Of a stretch of DNA of 61,486 nucleotides, positions 32,650 to 44,267 are shown piece by piece. The notes under the pieces were generated by a model. That model searched no databases. It was not told where the DNA came from and saw only the letters and a list, made by a program, of their open reading frames with translations. Origin of the DNA: Pseudozyma flocculosa PF-1 (Eukaryota; Basidiomycota; Ustilaginomycetes; Ustilaginales; Ustilaginaceae); NCBI RefSeq assembly GCF_000417875.1, contig NW_006920873.1, positions 118,842 through 180,327 of the forward strand. The letters run 5' to 3'. Made by a program: the position numbers and the translations under genes. Each line of letters opens with the position of its first letter. The first letter of the stretch is position 1.

Positions 32650-34172
32650 ATGTCGTCTTACCCCTTCGCCGGCAACCCTACCGCCCAGTCTTCGAGCGAC
32701 CACGACCCTTCCCTCCACCACCACCACCACAACCCGTACCCAAACGACTACCAGCGCGACTCGCACGACGACGACGACGCCTACCGAGACCACCCGCAGT
32801 CCCACGACTCTGCCTATTCGCGCGACCACGCCCAGCCACACCCCTACACCGACCGCGACGGCGCTGACGACGACGGCCAAGACCAAGCCTACCGCCCTCA
32901 CAGCCTGGACGCAGCACCAGCGCAGCCCGACTACGCCTACCGCGACACCGCCACCGTCGCCGCATCGCGAGACCCCTACACCATGACGGCAGAAAAGGGC
33001 GATCCCTACTCGGGCGCTCGCGGAAACAGCATCTGGACCCGCGACGACAAGCGCTCCTTCCAGGAACGCAGCGCACCCGCAAAAATCTTCCGCGTCCTCT
33101 TCTGCATTCTCGTCATTGGCGTCATCTTTGTCCTCGCCATCATCTGCCTCGTCGTCACTGTGAGTGCCTCGCCACAGCCTGGTCTGTGGCAGTGCAAGGA
33201 ACAACATCGCTCACCCCCCCCTCTGCGCCCTCTCTCCCTCGACAGTTTGTCCGGCCACCGAACGTCGCCATCAGCGGCGTCGGCGTTGCATCGCAGGAGG
33301 TCAAGTACAGCAACGGCGCCTTTAGCTTCGACGTCAAGGTCGACATCTCCATCTCGAACCCAAACTCGATCTCGGCCACCATCGAAAAGCTCGAGGCAAA
33401 GGTGCGTCCCCAGGCAGCCCCGCTCGCACCCGCCCATCCTACAGCAACGGCAGACAGCTGACCATCCTCCCCCTGCCCGTTTACCTCGTCCCCCTTGTGC
33501 CTCAACCTGCACCGCTCGAACAGGCATACGACGCCAACGATAAGAGCACCACGGTCGGCTCGGGCATCATCCGGAATCAGAAGATTGTCCCGCATGCCAA
33601 CACGACCATCGGCTTCCCATTCACCATTGCCTACGACTCGAGCAAGGACACCGACCTCAGCATCATTAAGAACATTGCCGACAAGTGCGGCCTCAACCTG
33701 GCCGGTCTCACCGGCGGGAGCAGCAGCGGTGGTGGTGGCGGCGGCAACCTCGACGTGAGTAGGCGCACATTTGTGCTTCTCGCTCCATGCCCGCTTTCAG
33801 GCTGACCACCATATCCGAGCGCTGGCGTTGACGATTCCACCACGCACTCCGTCCTTCACCGCGCAGTTCGATCTCGACATCGACGTCGACGTCTCGGTGC
33901 TGTCAATCTCGATCCCGGTCAGCTTTAGCCACGACGTTTCGTTCCCGTGTCCGCTGACGGGCGCATCGATCCAGTCGGCGCTGGGCGGCCTCCTCGGCGG
34001 CGTGACGGGCACGGGTCAGCGTCGCCGCGACGTCCCGCTCATCGAAGAGCGGCAGCCGGAGCCGGCATCCTCTTCGCCTCTGGACCTCGTTGCCGCTGCG
34101 GCCGATGCCTTCGTCCGGCGCGCCGCCGCGACGCGCCAAAAGTCGATTGCGGATCTACACGACGCCCTCTGA
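32650..34172 (+). CDS. Single-pass membrane protein with a LEA_2 (WHy-like) domain
   Basis: Four exons, 32650-33159, 33246-33401, 33524-33754 and 33867-34172, give 400 residues. All three introns (86, 122 and 112 nt) are phase 0 with GTGAGT or GTGCGT donors and CAG acceptors. Residues 1-140 are hydrophilic, rich in His, Asp, Tyr and Pro. One strong transmembrane helix follows near 148-170 (VLFCILVIGVIFVLAIICLV). Then comes a LEA_2-type beta domain: VAISGVGVASQEVKYSNGAF, VKVDISISNPNSISATIEKL and NTTIGFPFTIAYD. A Gly/Ser spacer leads to a second beta-like stretch, LDIDVDVSVLSISIPVSF. LEA_2 domains occur in plant and fungal membrane or stress proteins and are thought to bind lipid or membranes. 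The topology predicted is cytosolic N-terminus and external or lumenal domain. Function in fungi is open. Confidence 0.82.
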
Positions 34173-35090
34173 AAGCTCTGCCGACTTCGCCCTCTTTCAG
34201 GCAGGGGGACGGACGATGTTTTCTTGTTTCGCTGAACATGGACAGTCACAGGCGGGCGGGCGGGCGGGCGAACGGGTGGGGACCGTCTCTTTTTCTGCCC
34301 TTCTCCCTTCTTGCTCGCCCAGCCTCTTCCCCTCCTCACTCTTTCTCAAAACGGACTCTTGTGTATTCTCGCCGTCTTTCCATTCCCCCCACACTCTCTC
34401 TCCCTCTCTGTTGCAGTCTCGATAAAGTCCAACTCCGCCCCCTCTGTCCATCCTCTTTTTGTCGGACACGAGCCATCCTCCTGTATCCGTATCGTACCGC
34501 ACGCGCGCCCGCCCGCGAACTTTAATCTCGTCTCTCGTCATGGAAGAAGGTGGGATCAACGTGCTGGTGCTGAGGAGGGTCGAGGGGGGATCCCATGCCA
34601 CCTCACACGGGGTAAGGAAGAGGACGACGACGAGGCAACAAGGGTGGGGGTTTTTCGAATTGTGGAATACAGTTGGGGTCGAGGCAAAGGGGACGGACGC
34701 AACGGGTGGTTATGTGGAAGAGGGAGGAGAACCCAAGACAAATCGAGGAACTGGGGAAAAAGCGGGAGGGGGGCGAGTGATTAGGTGGTGGTGGTAATAC
34801 AGTTTAGAGGGACCGGCGATGGGAGAGAGGGGGGGCTGGACGAGACTTTGTAGCTATGGCTATGGGTCTGAATCTGAGACCGGATCTGGACGTTGGCGAG
34901 AGCGAAAGAGGCGGGAAAGGGAGGGGGGACGGTGACGCGTTGCAAGAGGGCGAGGGATGGAGGGGCAGGGCGCGATTCTATGTCTTTACGCGGTCGATCT
35001 GGACAGAGAGGAGGGTACGTGGTGGCAAGTGTCCAATATAAAGAGGTGCGGTCCGGTCCGGTCGGGTCGAGGGCATGCTGCCGTGGCTGG
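34173..35090. other. Intergenic, convergent 3' ends of the LEA_2 and TEA-domain genes
   Basis: 918 nt. It has GGCGGGCGGGCGGGCG at 34253-34270, CT-rich sequence at 34290-34420 and purine-rich sequence after 34550. It should contain both 3' UTRs. No third gene is supported. Confidence 0.5.
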
Positions 35091-38000
35091 CTAGGCCGAC
35101 GAGAAAAAGTTGTTGGGGTTGGAAAAGTCGCTGGGCATGGGCATGGATGCGCCGCCACCACCACCGCCGCCACCGTTGTTGACGCCGATGGAAGCGAGCA
35201 GGCCGTCAATGTACTCCTGGGTGCTCTGGTCGTTGATGAGCATGTGCTGCTGCTGCTGCTGGTGCTGGCCATCCGCAGCATCGGCCTGGCCGCCGCCGAG
35301 CAGCTTGGACTCGCCAAACTCGAAGCTGGCGGGAGAGAGGAGGCCGCCGCCGTGCCCATCCTGCGGGTGCACGGCGAGGTGCATCCCAGACACGCCGAGC
35401 GCCGACGTCGTCGAGCTGTCGAGCGCCGCCGTCGAGGCCGCCATGGCCGCCGCGCTAGAGTGGATGCCCGGCCCGAACGTCATGTCGAGCGGCGAGTGGA
35501 GCGACGAGTCGATGCCGCCGTTGTTGGCCGCCTCGGCGGCCCAGTGCCGCGCCAGTCGCTCCTTTTGCTGCCGCGCCTCGTCGCCCGAGATAATCGGCGG
35601 CGGCTCGTTGAGCGGCGCGCCCGACATCTGCGGGTACGGCGTGATGGGCGTCAGCATGGCCCGCTGCTGCATCAGGCCCCACGCCGCCGGCGATGGGCTG
35701 TGCATCGGCGAGTGCTGCTGACCCGCCGGGCTGAGCATGGCGCTGTTGGGCACCTTGTTCGGGTTGAGGTACGTCGGCGCCGGCGGGATAGAGACCATCA
35801 GCGGCTTGTTGACCGAGAGGCCGCGCTTGCGCAGCAGCGTCGGCGGCTGCAGGCCGTTGTTGTTGGCGCCAAACGGCATCGACCCGTCAAAGTGGAGCGG
35901 CTGCGGGCCTTGCGCCCGTTGGTTGGAGTGGGGCTGCGGCGAAGGCTGTGTCTGCATCAGCGCCGGCGGCGCAGGCGGCGTCATGGCGCGGTAGCCCTGC
36001 GAGTGGCTCTGCTGCATCTGGAAAGACTGAGGCTGCTGCGGGTGGTGCGCCATGCCCATGGCGCCCGGCTGCTGCTGCTGCTGCTGGTGGTTCGGAAGGC
36101 CGTAGAAGGGCTGCCCGTGGAGCGGTGAGGGCAGGCCCACCTGACGACCCATAGGCGACGGGCTGGCGCCGGTGCTGGCGGTGAGCACAGAGACGGTCGG
36201 AGTACCCGGGTTGGTGCCGAGGGCCTCGACGCACTCGAGATCCCAAGCAATGACCAGGACCACGTCGCCAACCTTGCTGCCCGGGCTGAGCGTCGAGCCA
36301 GAGTCGGGCAGCAGGGTGGGGCCAGCACTCGGGTTGGATTCGCGAGGACCGGGCGATCCCTGGCCCTGGGTCTTGGGCAGGCCGTTGCCGCCCTCGTCGG
36401 CGGCGACGACGAGCTCCTGGATGATGGTGACGCCCGAGACGGCCATGCCGAGCGCGGCCCGCTCGCTGGGCTCCTTGCCAAACGACTGGATGCCGTCGCG
36501 GTCGTTGTAGACGTTGACCGGGTGGTTGCGGCTGAGGAAGTCTGCCCAGAAGTCGGTGGCGAAAGGCGCCTGGTGGCACCACCGGTGGCGCGTCGAGCCG
36601 TCGCGGCTCGCAGACGGCTCCATTGGCGTGGCGGGCGAGGGCGGCTCGCTGGGCGAGGCGGTGGCCGGGCTGATGCAGGTCTGCTTCTTGTCGGACTGGT
36701 CCTGGCCGGACGCCGAGGCCTCGGCGCTGCCATCGGTGGTCGTCGCCTCGGCATTGGTGCCATCAGCTCCCTCGTCGGCGCCCTTGGAGGCCGAGGTGGT
36801 GATGCTGGCACCGTCGGTGACGCCTCCGCGTCCCGAGACGCGGCGCGGCGCATCGAGCGGCTCGACGAGCGAGAGGACGCGCTTGCCGTGCGAGTAGACC
36901 GAGGTGACCGAGGTCAGGCGCGAGTCTTGCGCGCTGGTGAGCGAGAGCTGGGTGCTAAAGTGGTCGTAGCGCGGCATCATGATGTCGTGGCGCGGGATCG
37001 AGAGCGGGACGTGGACGTGGAGAAACTGGCAGGGCATGTGGTGGTACATTTCGGCGAGGCGCGGGAAGCGGAAGTGGCCGACGCGGACCGAGTCGAGGGG
37101 CAGGCGCGGGAGCGAGGCATGTCCGTTTGCGAACGTGGTCATGGCGCTGCGGTCGAGGCTGGTGTAGACGTGCTTGTCGTCGGAGTTGGAGCAGTGGACC
37201 CACATCGAGAAGCTGGCGGGGAGGATGGGGCAGGGCGTGTTGGCCATCTGGCCCTTGCCGTTGGGGGGGTGGGGCAGGTGGAGGTCGTTGAGGGCCGAGG
37301 TGATGGAGCCCGTGGCCGACATGGGGGGCGCTCCCGGTGTGGTGGGGCTGGCGAGGGCGTGGGGCCCCAGGCCGGGCGTGTAGGGCGAGAGGAGTCCGGC
37401 GCTCTCCATGCTGAGGAGCGGGTAGGGCCCACCGAGGCCGCCGTAGCCGTAGCCGGCGAGGGTCTGGGCGTACATCATGCCGCCAGCGGGGATGTAGAAG
37501 TCCTCCTCGGACGTGGGTTCGGCGATGAGCTGCTGGAACTCGGGGTCGCCCTTTTTGATGTTCTTGAGGACCTGGATGTGGCTGGATACCTGCTTGCGGG
37601 TGCGCGTCTTGTTCGTCTTTCGCTCAATGTAGTCTGCGATGAGCTCGTTGCGGCCGCACGGCTTTCCGTGGACGAGGACCTTGCGCCGGCCCAGCTTGGG
37701 GATGAGGCGAAGTGCTGCCGGTTGCAGGAAGGTGGATGGAGGGTAGAGCGAGGGGGGAGGGCAGGATGAGGACGAGGACGAGGGATGGAGACGAGGGATG
37801 GGGAGAGAGAGTGAGTTAGGGGCCAAGAGGGCGCGCGCGCGCGGGGCTGTATTTCAAGGTTTGGATGCGGCAGGCTCACCTTCCCAGAAAGCGACTTCGA
37901 CGTCGTCGGGCCAGACATCCTGGCTCTTGTTCTTGTCGGAGCTCGGGGTGGTGGTGGGGTTCTGGTGGTTGGGGTGCGGAGGGTTGTGGTGGTGGTGGTG

Positions 38001-39263
38001 GTGGTGGGTGGCGGAGTTGGATTGCGAGAGGCGGCTCGGGGTTGAGCTCGACTGGTGCGACTGGGCGCGCTGCATGGCGTCGGCTGCAGCTCGGGCAGGC
38101 GCGCTTTTAGGCTCGTCAAAGCGCCCCGCCGACGCTGGCAGCGACAGGCCTGCCGTCAAGTTGGCAATCTCCGAGCCCGACTCGCCACCACCGCCACCGC
38201 CGCCCAGCGACAGCTTGCGCACCCGGATCGAGGACACGCTGCTCTGCACCGAGTTGGTCCCCGCCGTCGTCGACGACGGCGTCTGCTGCAGGTGCTGCTG
38301 GTGGCCGCCCACGGAAAACGTGCTCGACCCGGCAGAGTGCATCACATGCTGCTGATACTGCCCAAAGTTGGGCGGCGTCTGCTGGTGCAGGTAGAAGGCG
38401 TGCGCCATCTGCTGCTGGTGCCCAGCTCCGTTGCGGTCCGGCGTCGCCTCGACCCCCGACGTCCTCCTGCGCTTGTTGTCGTCCATCGACGCACCGGGTC
38501 CAGCCGCACCGGACGAGCCCGAAGCGCTCGACCCGTCCAGCGGCTCCAGCGGCGTCGGCGTAGGCGTGCCCTGCATCGACAGGCTCACCGTCAGCCGCGG
38601 CGGCGACATCAGGTACTCGTTGCTGCCCTGCGACATGCTCAGGTTGCCGAAGCCGGTGTACCCAGAAGATGGGCCAGACGACTCAGCCGAAAGGCTCATG
38701 CTCCGCGCCGCACCGACCGTGACATTGTGCGACGCGCCCAGGCCCGCCGCCACGTCGGCCGTCAGGCTCGATGAGGATCCGGACGACGTCAGCACCGGCT
38801 GGATGCTGTGCCGCCGGTTGGCGGCCGCGGCAGCGTCGGCCGGCGAGGGCATCAGCGCGCCGTTGTTGGACGCCTGCCGCTTGCCCAGGAACGAGAACGA
38901 AGGGTTGGCCATCAGGCCGCCCATGTCGGCGTTGTTGACCGCCTCAAACTCGAGTGCGGCGGCCAGCGACGCATCGCCCCCGGCGCTCGAGTCCTGCGAC
39001 GAGTCGTTCGGGTGACCGCCAAAGACGGCGTTGAACTCGTCGCGCTCCGTGGCCGAAAAGAAGGCGGCATTGGCCGCGCTGATCGACGAAGGGAAGGCGC
39101 CGTCCTTGCGTTTGGCGCCGTCGTGCGGCAACGCCTTCATGGTGTTGTCGGGCGTGCAGAGGTTGGAGCTGGACGACAGCGTCGAGTCCGAATAGGTTGG
39201 TGAGGGGAAGAGCGTCTGTCTTCCTCCAGTCGGCGAGCCCGTCGTCTGGGCAGCAACCTGCAT
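35091..39263 (-). CDS. TEA/ATTS-domain transcription factor (Tec1/AbaA type)
   Basis: Exons 39263-37880 and 37714-35091 give 1335 residues. The 165-nt intron (GTGAGC...GCAG) cuts the DNA-binding domain, and joining restores the TEA domain at about residues 447-515: [14 protein letters not shown], then [20 protein letters not shown], then [20 protein letters not shown], then [12 protein letters not shown]. The last part is the recognition helix, nearly identical to the family consensus. Tec1 and AbaA drive filamentation or conidiation programmes, so a role in development or dimorphism is likely but inferred. The rest is low complexity: Ser/Gly/His-rich before the domain, Gln/Pro/Gly-rich after it, with a central conserved-looking region ([16 protein letters not shown], [17 protein letters not shown]). 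The start is the first in-frame ATG; further 5' exons cannot be excluded. It borders the 10-kb gene-poor stretch. Confidence 0.88.
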
Positions 39264-39652
39264 GTCCACAAGTGCGAGGTCGATCGGTCGGTCGAGGTGG
39301 ACAGGGAGGCTCAAGGAGCGGCTGGGCTGAGCGTCAGAGGTGCGCAGCTGGTCGACGACAACCGCGAGGTGATCCGAATCGGTCGGATGCGGTGCGTTGC
39401 GCGACGCGGTGTGGCACGGTCGGCAAGGCGTAGGCTGTGGTGTAAGACGCAGCAGATCAATCTGAAACGCGGCGGAGAGGCGGGTGCTGCTGTGGCGCGT
39501 GGCGTGTGTCGCTGCTTTGTAGGTTCTGCCTCAGGATCGACCTTTGGCACGGCGGCGACGATGGCGTTGCAGGCGGTGGCGAAGAAAGAGAGCTGTGGCG
39601 CGGGGTGGGGGCGGAGACCTGGACCGGGGCGGAGAGGGAGGGTTGGGGAGGG

Positions 39653-39683
<31 letters not shown>
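39653..39683 (+). repeat. GGGACA hexanucleotide repeat
   Basis: About five tandem GGGACA units within a G-rich block (39620-39690); the plus strand could form a G-quadruplex. It lies about 400 nt upstream of the TEA-domain start. Confidence 0.8.
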
Positions 39684-40480
39684 GGGGAGAGCAGGCACGC
39701 CAAGGGGAGGGGAGTTGCTGGTGGTTGAGGTTCGAGGAGAGCAGAAGTGAGGGGGAGGAAAGCCCACGCTTGGTCCAGAGCGGCGGTACTGTTATATGGC
39801 GGAATGCAGCGATGGGCTCGAGGATGGGGGGGAACCAAAAGCCGCTGCCACTGCCACGGCCGCCGCTGCCGCCGCCAACGTTGCTGATGCCGCTACCACC
39901 GCTGCTGCTTGCCTGCCTGCCAAGCTGTCAAGGAGGGAGGCGGGGCGCGCAGACGAGCGGGTGGAAGGCGAAGCCGATTCGGGCAGGCGGCAGGGGGGGG
40001 GGACCATCAGGACAGGAGGTGCGGGCAGGAGCATGAAGGGGGGCGGCGAAGCGTTGCTAGGGTACCCTGCGATGTCAAGCAGCTCGCAAGCAAGCAACCA
40101 GGCAGGGGTCGACAGCGGAGGAATCGGCAGGAGTTGGCAGATCCATACCTCGTGAGGGGTGGCGGCCAATGCGATGGTCTGCGGGCCCGCCTACCTCTGG
40201 CCTTGCTCGCCCTGACATACCCGGGACCAGGCAGTCACACTAGGCCGCGCTATCGAGCGCGGAACGGCTCGACGCATCATATCACCCGACGCAGTCGAGC
40301 GAGGGACGAGGGGCGAATCCGGGATCCAGGATCTCACCAGCGTCGACGGAGCGCGGCCGGGCGAACGGGCGGTCGGTCGGTGGGTCGGATCATTCCTGGG
40401 GTAAGCTGGATCAAGGGGCGAGCAAGACGAGACAGCCGGAAAGCGCGCGGCAGCCGGGTAGGGAGAGGTGCTGCTGGTGG

Positions 40481-40531
40481 TGCTGGTGCTGGTGCTGGTG
40501 CTGGTGCTGGTGCTGGTGCTGGTGCTGGTGC
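40481..40531 (+). repeat. CTGGTG hexanucleotide repeat
   Basis: About eight and a half near-perfect CTGGTG units, preceded by GAGGTGCTGCTGGTGG. No open frame with coding character uses it. Confidence 0.85.
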
Positions 40532-41450
40532 TCTGCCAAAGGGGCAGGCAAGGCAGCTAAGCAGGCAGGCCAGGCAAGCTAGGGTCAGGAATCAAGGGGC
40601 TCGCTCACCTGGCCGCGATTCCGATGGCCCGCCGTAATGGCTCCAAAAGCTGCCCATCGCCAGAAGCCAGGGGGTTCCTCTTGGTCTGATTCCGGTGACC
40701 TGGATAGAGCTCGACTCGATTGCTGCCCCTCGAACCGGCAGGCAGACAGGCAAGAGCCAGCGCCCCGACGCTGCTGCGTGGGAGACACCTGACGGTTCCT
40801 AATTGGTGCCGCCCAGCAGCGGCTCTCGTTGTCAGACCTGGCCGAAGCGACATCTCCCCTACAGATCCATGGCGGCCGGGCTAGCGGCCAAGAAAGAGCA
40901 TCCGTCCTAGCCTGCTTTGCTTGCTTGCTCGCCCGCCTGTCTGCAGGCAAGGGCAAGCGAGGGTGGTGTAGCGTGGGCAGTCCGGGTAATCGGTCGGTCG
41001 GCCTCCCTGCGGTACCTGCCGCCGCGCTTTGCGCGCAAGCGACTGCCAGAGTGTGCCTTCCACCTGGCCGTGGCAATCGGTATCGTCGAGTTGGACGATG
41101 TCGCAAAGAGCTGTGCGCGGAACGGTCAGCTTGCGGCAGCAGCAGCGGTGTCAGCAGCTAGGTTCATATGCCATGGGATGAAAGTTCGTCGGGCAGTCGT
41201 GCTGCTGCGCTCGCCGGTGTGATCGTCTGCCCGGCCAAAAGTGACCGCCGTCAGATGCGATCAGCGCGGCGTATGCGGCGTGGCCCCTTGGGAGCAAAGG
41301 ATACCAGAGCGGCAGGCATGGCATCGCCCATGGACCGCCCGCACCGAAGCGTAGCGTGGCCGGGCAGGCCGTCCACCGTATGTAGCAGGAAGCAGGGGGG
41401 GACTGCCTAGGGTCCAAAAGCAGCGCCTCCAATTTCTGACCAGGCTAGGA

Positions 41451-44120
41451 AGAAGGGTTGATGAGGGGAGAAGAGTCGAGAGAGCGAGGTGAGCCAGGCG
41501 AAGACCTGGATCTTGCCATCGTCCCTGCCTGCCGGTCCAGACCGGGCAGGACGCTCTTGCGCAACAACGACCGGCATGGCTGGCCGTTGCCTCGCAACCC
41601 AGGAACCAAGCCGGCAGAAGGCGTTCGTCGCAGGGTCCGAAGGGGGAAAGGAAGACCTGCTTGCTGCCTGTCCGTCTGTGGCCCCTCTACGTGCGGCTTT
41701 TGCAAGCAGCTCGACGCACCGCCCGTCCGTCCGTCCGTCCGTCCGCTAACTAGCTTTACCTTTGTCCTGGTTCCTCCGCTGCCTGCCATATCGACCGCAT
41801 GCTGGGGTCTGATTGACCCTGCCGCCAACGCCTCCACTGCCGCCAACGCCATCACCGCAATCCATTGAGCCCCGCCTTGAAATCAGACTTTGCTGCTTCT
41901 TCCTTCCACTCGACGTCCGCCCCGATGGCATCAAATCACAGCGGCGCTCATGCGTTCGTCCGGCGGCCAGACAAGGCGGTGGAAGTTGTACTGTACTGCA
42001 CGGTCACCGCGCGGCCGGGGACGATGGTTGATGACCGAAACGACTCGACTCCTGAGCGCTGGCACGACCATCGCTGACGGTAGCTCTCGAGGGAAAGGTA
42101 CGCGCACGGTATTCGACCATGCAACCTGTCTTTGCTCGCGTGCTCACCCTTGACTCGTATCGCCGTGCAGATGCAGTAATGATAAATGAGGAGAATCGCC
42201 GACATCGATCGTCTTGGCTCGCCTCTTGGTGCGTCCATTGTCCTCTGACGACCCTCGAAGGCTAGCGGTGGGCCAGTGTCTGTGCAGGCGAACCTTGTCG
42301 GATGAGACCGACGGGGTGGCTGCGGCTTCTTGCCCCTCGACTCGCCTCGACTCGACTCGAATGGTGGCAAGGCGTAGCGAGGATCGTCAAGAAGATCGGG
42401 CCCCAAGGAGGGATGGTCGATGGGCAGCGCAAGCTTGACCGAAGAGTCAGCAGGTTGCAAGGGGTACGGCGCGGGCTCGCCGGCGCGGTTCCTTCTGGAG
42501 CCCAACGCGATCGACGAGCGGCCTGACATCGTGGAGGCCGGATACGCTTAACTTGCTCATCCACTCGCACGTTGCGTCCGGGGTGTCATGGACGATGCCA
42601 AGCTTTCAGGCCTCGGTAGGGTCCACCGCCGTTGTGGCGGTCTCTCCAGACACGGATGCCAGATCAGAGAGGACGCCGTCGAGCCAAGGCCGGTTTGCAG
42701 GTGTGGCTAGACGAATCGGGCCGCCAGCGGCCGCAAAAGACGGATCGAATCGCATATCTCATGCAGCTGCTGCGAGGGGCTCCGGTCGTCCCGATGGCCA
42801 CGGACCCAGCGATGATCATTGTCTCAGCAGGCCGCTGCGTTGCTCTGGTACCGACACCGGTATATGACCTTGAGATGCCCCTCGACATCTGCGCTCGCGT
42901 GCAAGATGAACGAATGCCGCCGACACTACTCTCACATCCGCACTTGCACTTGAGCAGGGAGGCGCGGCCCGGACTGTCACCTATTGGTCATGCCCGCTCG
43001 TTTGTGGGGGCCTACGCCTGTACAAGGCCGCTGCGGAATCTGTCGGGCCCCCCTCCCGCCGTCTGGAGAAGCCCGTCAGAAGCCCGTCCAACGGTCTGCC
43101 GAGAGGAGGGTCCGGCGCGGGGTGAAGGACGTCCCAAACGAGCGCGCCCGAGGCCATCTCGCACTCGCGTGCGTGGGGCCACAAGGTCGATCAACGTATA
43201 CCTCCCAGCCTCGTCAATCGGCCTCAGTGTAGACTCAGTCACGCAGCGAGCAGCCATGGCGACAGGGATTTATCATCGTCGGTGAGAAGGGCGGCTGTTC
43301 GACGGTCGGTTTTGTCGCTCGCGCCGTAGGGGCCGGCCTGACCCCGGCCTGGCCCGTCGACGCCGTGGCTGGTTTTCCGAGCAGCGTTCCGGCCTTTGTC
43401 ACGGTGCACAGCGGCCGTCTGCTGCGCTGAGCGAGGAGGGAAGGTCCAGATGCAAGGTAACCAAGTGGGACGGGACCGATCCGTCCCCGATGCCCTCTTT
43501 TAGGCGCGTGACGGTCACAAGCGGTCCTGCCGCTCTCCGTGGTCGACCCGATGGGGCAGTGGGCGCGGCGAAGCGAAGCCGTCGTCGCCAGTAGTAGCGA
43601 TGTCGTCGTGATGAGCGTCCTCTGTATGGCGCAAGCTCGTTCCTCCGCCGCGAGCAGACCATCCACAAAAGGCGAGCGTGCGTGGCACCACGCTATGGCG
43701 AGAAAGCAAGGGGACAGGATCGGACATTTGCGCACAAGAGGCCGTCGATCGTTCCGAGTTCCCCTCTGCCGGAGGATGATCGGCCAAGACAATGGTGATC
43801 AATACATACGTACGTGTGCTGACCGAGACAATGAGCAGCGAAAGCCAATGATGACGGACGACGGCGTCGCGGTGGCGGTGGCGCCCCTCCCGCCTCCGCT
43901 GCGCTCTCGATGCGCGAAAGGAAAAGGCTCTACATTCCTGGCCTTGTTTCGAGGGCAAGCAAGCTGCCGTCCGGCAGGGATGGGCATACGCTGGGACTCG
44001 ACGTTCATGCTTGCCCTGCGCCGCTTGGAGCGACCTTGTCAGCGAGCAGAAGAGGAAGGAGCAGCAGAGGCGGGCCGGAGCGTGCGGGCGGGCGAACGAG
44101 CGAGCGAGCGAGCGGGTGAG
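41451..44120. other. Gene-poor stretch, part 2
   Basis: No supportable gene on either strand. A CGTC repeat lies at 41724-41746, and GCGAGCGAGCGAGCG at 44096-44113. Third-position GC bias, strong in the real genes here, is absent from the open frames. No tRNA-like A and B boxes were found together. Confidence 0.5.
41724..41746 (+). repeat. CGTC tetranucleotide repeat
   Basis: Five to six CGTC units in a row. The same unit recurs at 47518-47535 and 48228-48245 within the same gene-poor stretch. Confidence 0.8.
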
Positions 44121-44235
44121 CTCTAATCAGGTCGGCATTTCCGGAGAAGATCTGCCGCAACGCGCCAGGCAGGCAGGCCAGCTCGCTTTCGAGCTCCGCG
44201 CGCCTCCTGACAGGTGCACCTGCAGCAACAGCCGC

Positions 44236-44236
<1 letters not shown>

Positions 44237-44266
<30 letters not shown>
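44237..44266 (+). repeat. AGC trinucleotide repeat
   Basis: Ten perfect AGC units outside any supported coding region. Confidence 0.9.

Positions 44267-44267
<1 letters not shown>

Larger units (their letters stand above)
39264..41450 (-). other. Gene-poor stretch, part 1 (upstream of the TEA-domain gene)
   Basis: Promoter side of the TEA-domain gene. On the minus strand TATAAC lies near 39790-39797, roughly 530 nt before the ATG, a possible core promoter. Simple repeats: GGGACA units (39653-39683) and CTGGTG units (40481-40531). GCAGGCAGG and GCTTGCTT clusters recur at 40540-40570 and 40910-40935. Open frames found here are short, Arg/Ser/Pro-rich and lack recognisable domains. Confidence 0.5.

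Noticed and set aside
42632..43285. 217-codon plus-strand frame in the gene-poor stretch
   Set aside because: Arg/Pro-rich, no recognisable domain, no conserved-looking core; treated as chance.
44237..44266. AGC repeat as a polyglutamine or polyserine coding exon
   Set aside because: Flanking frames are short and lack coding character.
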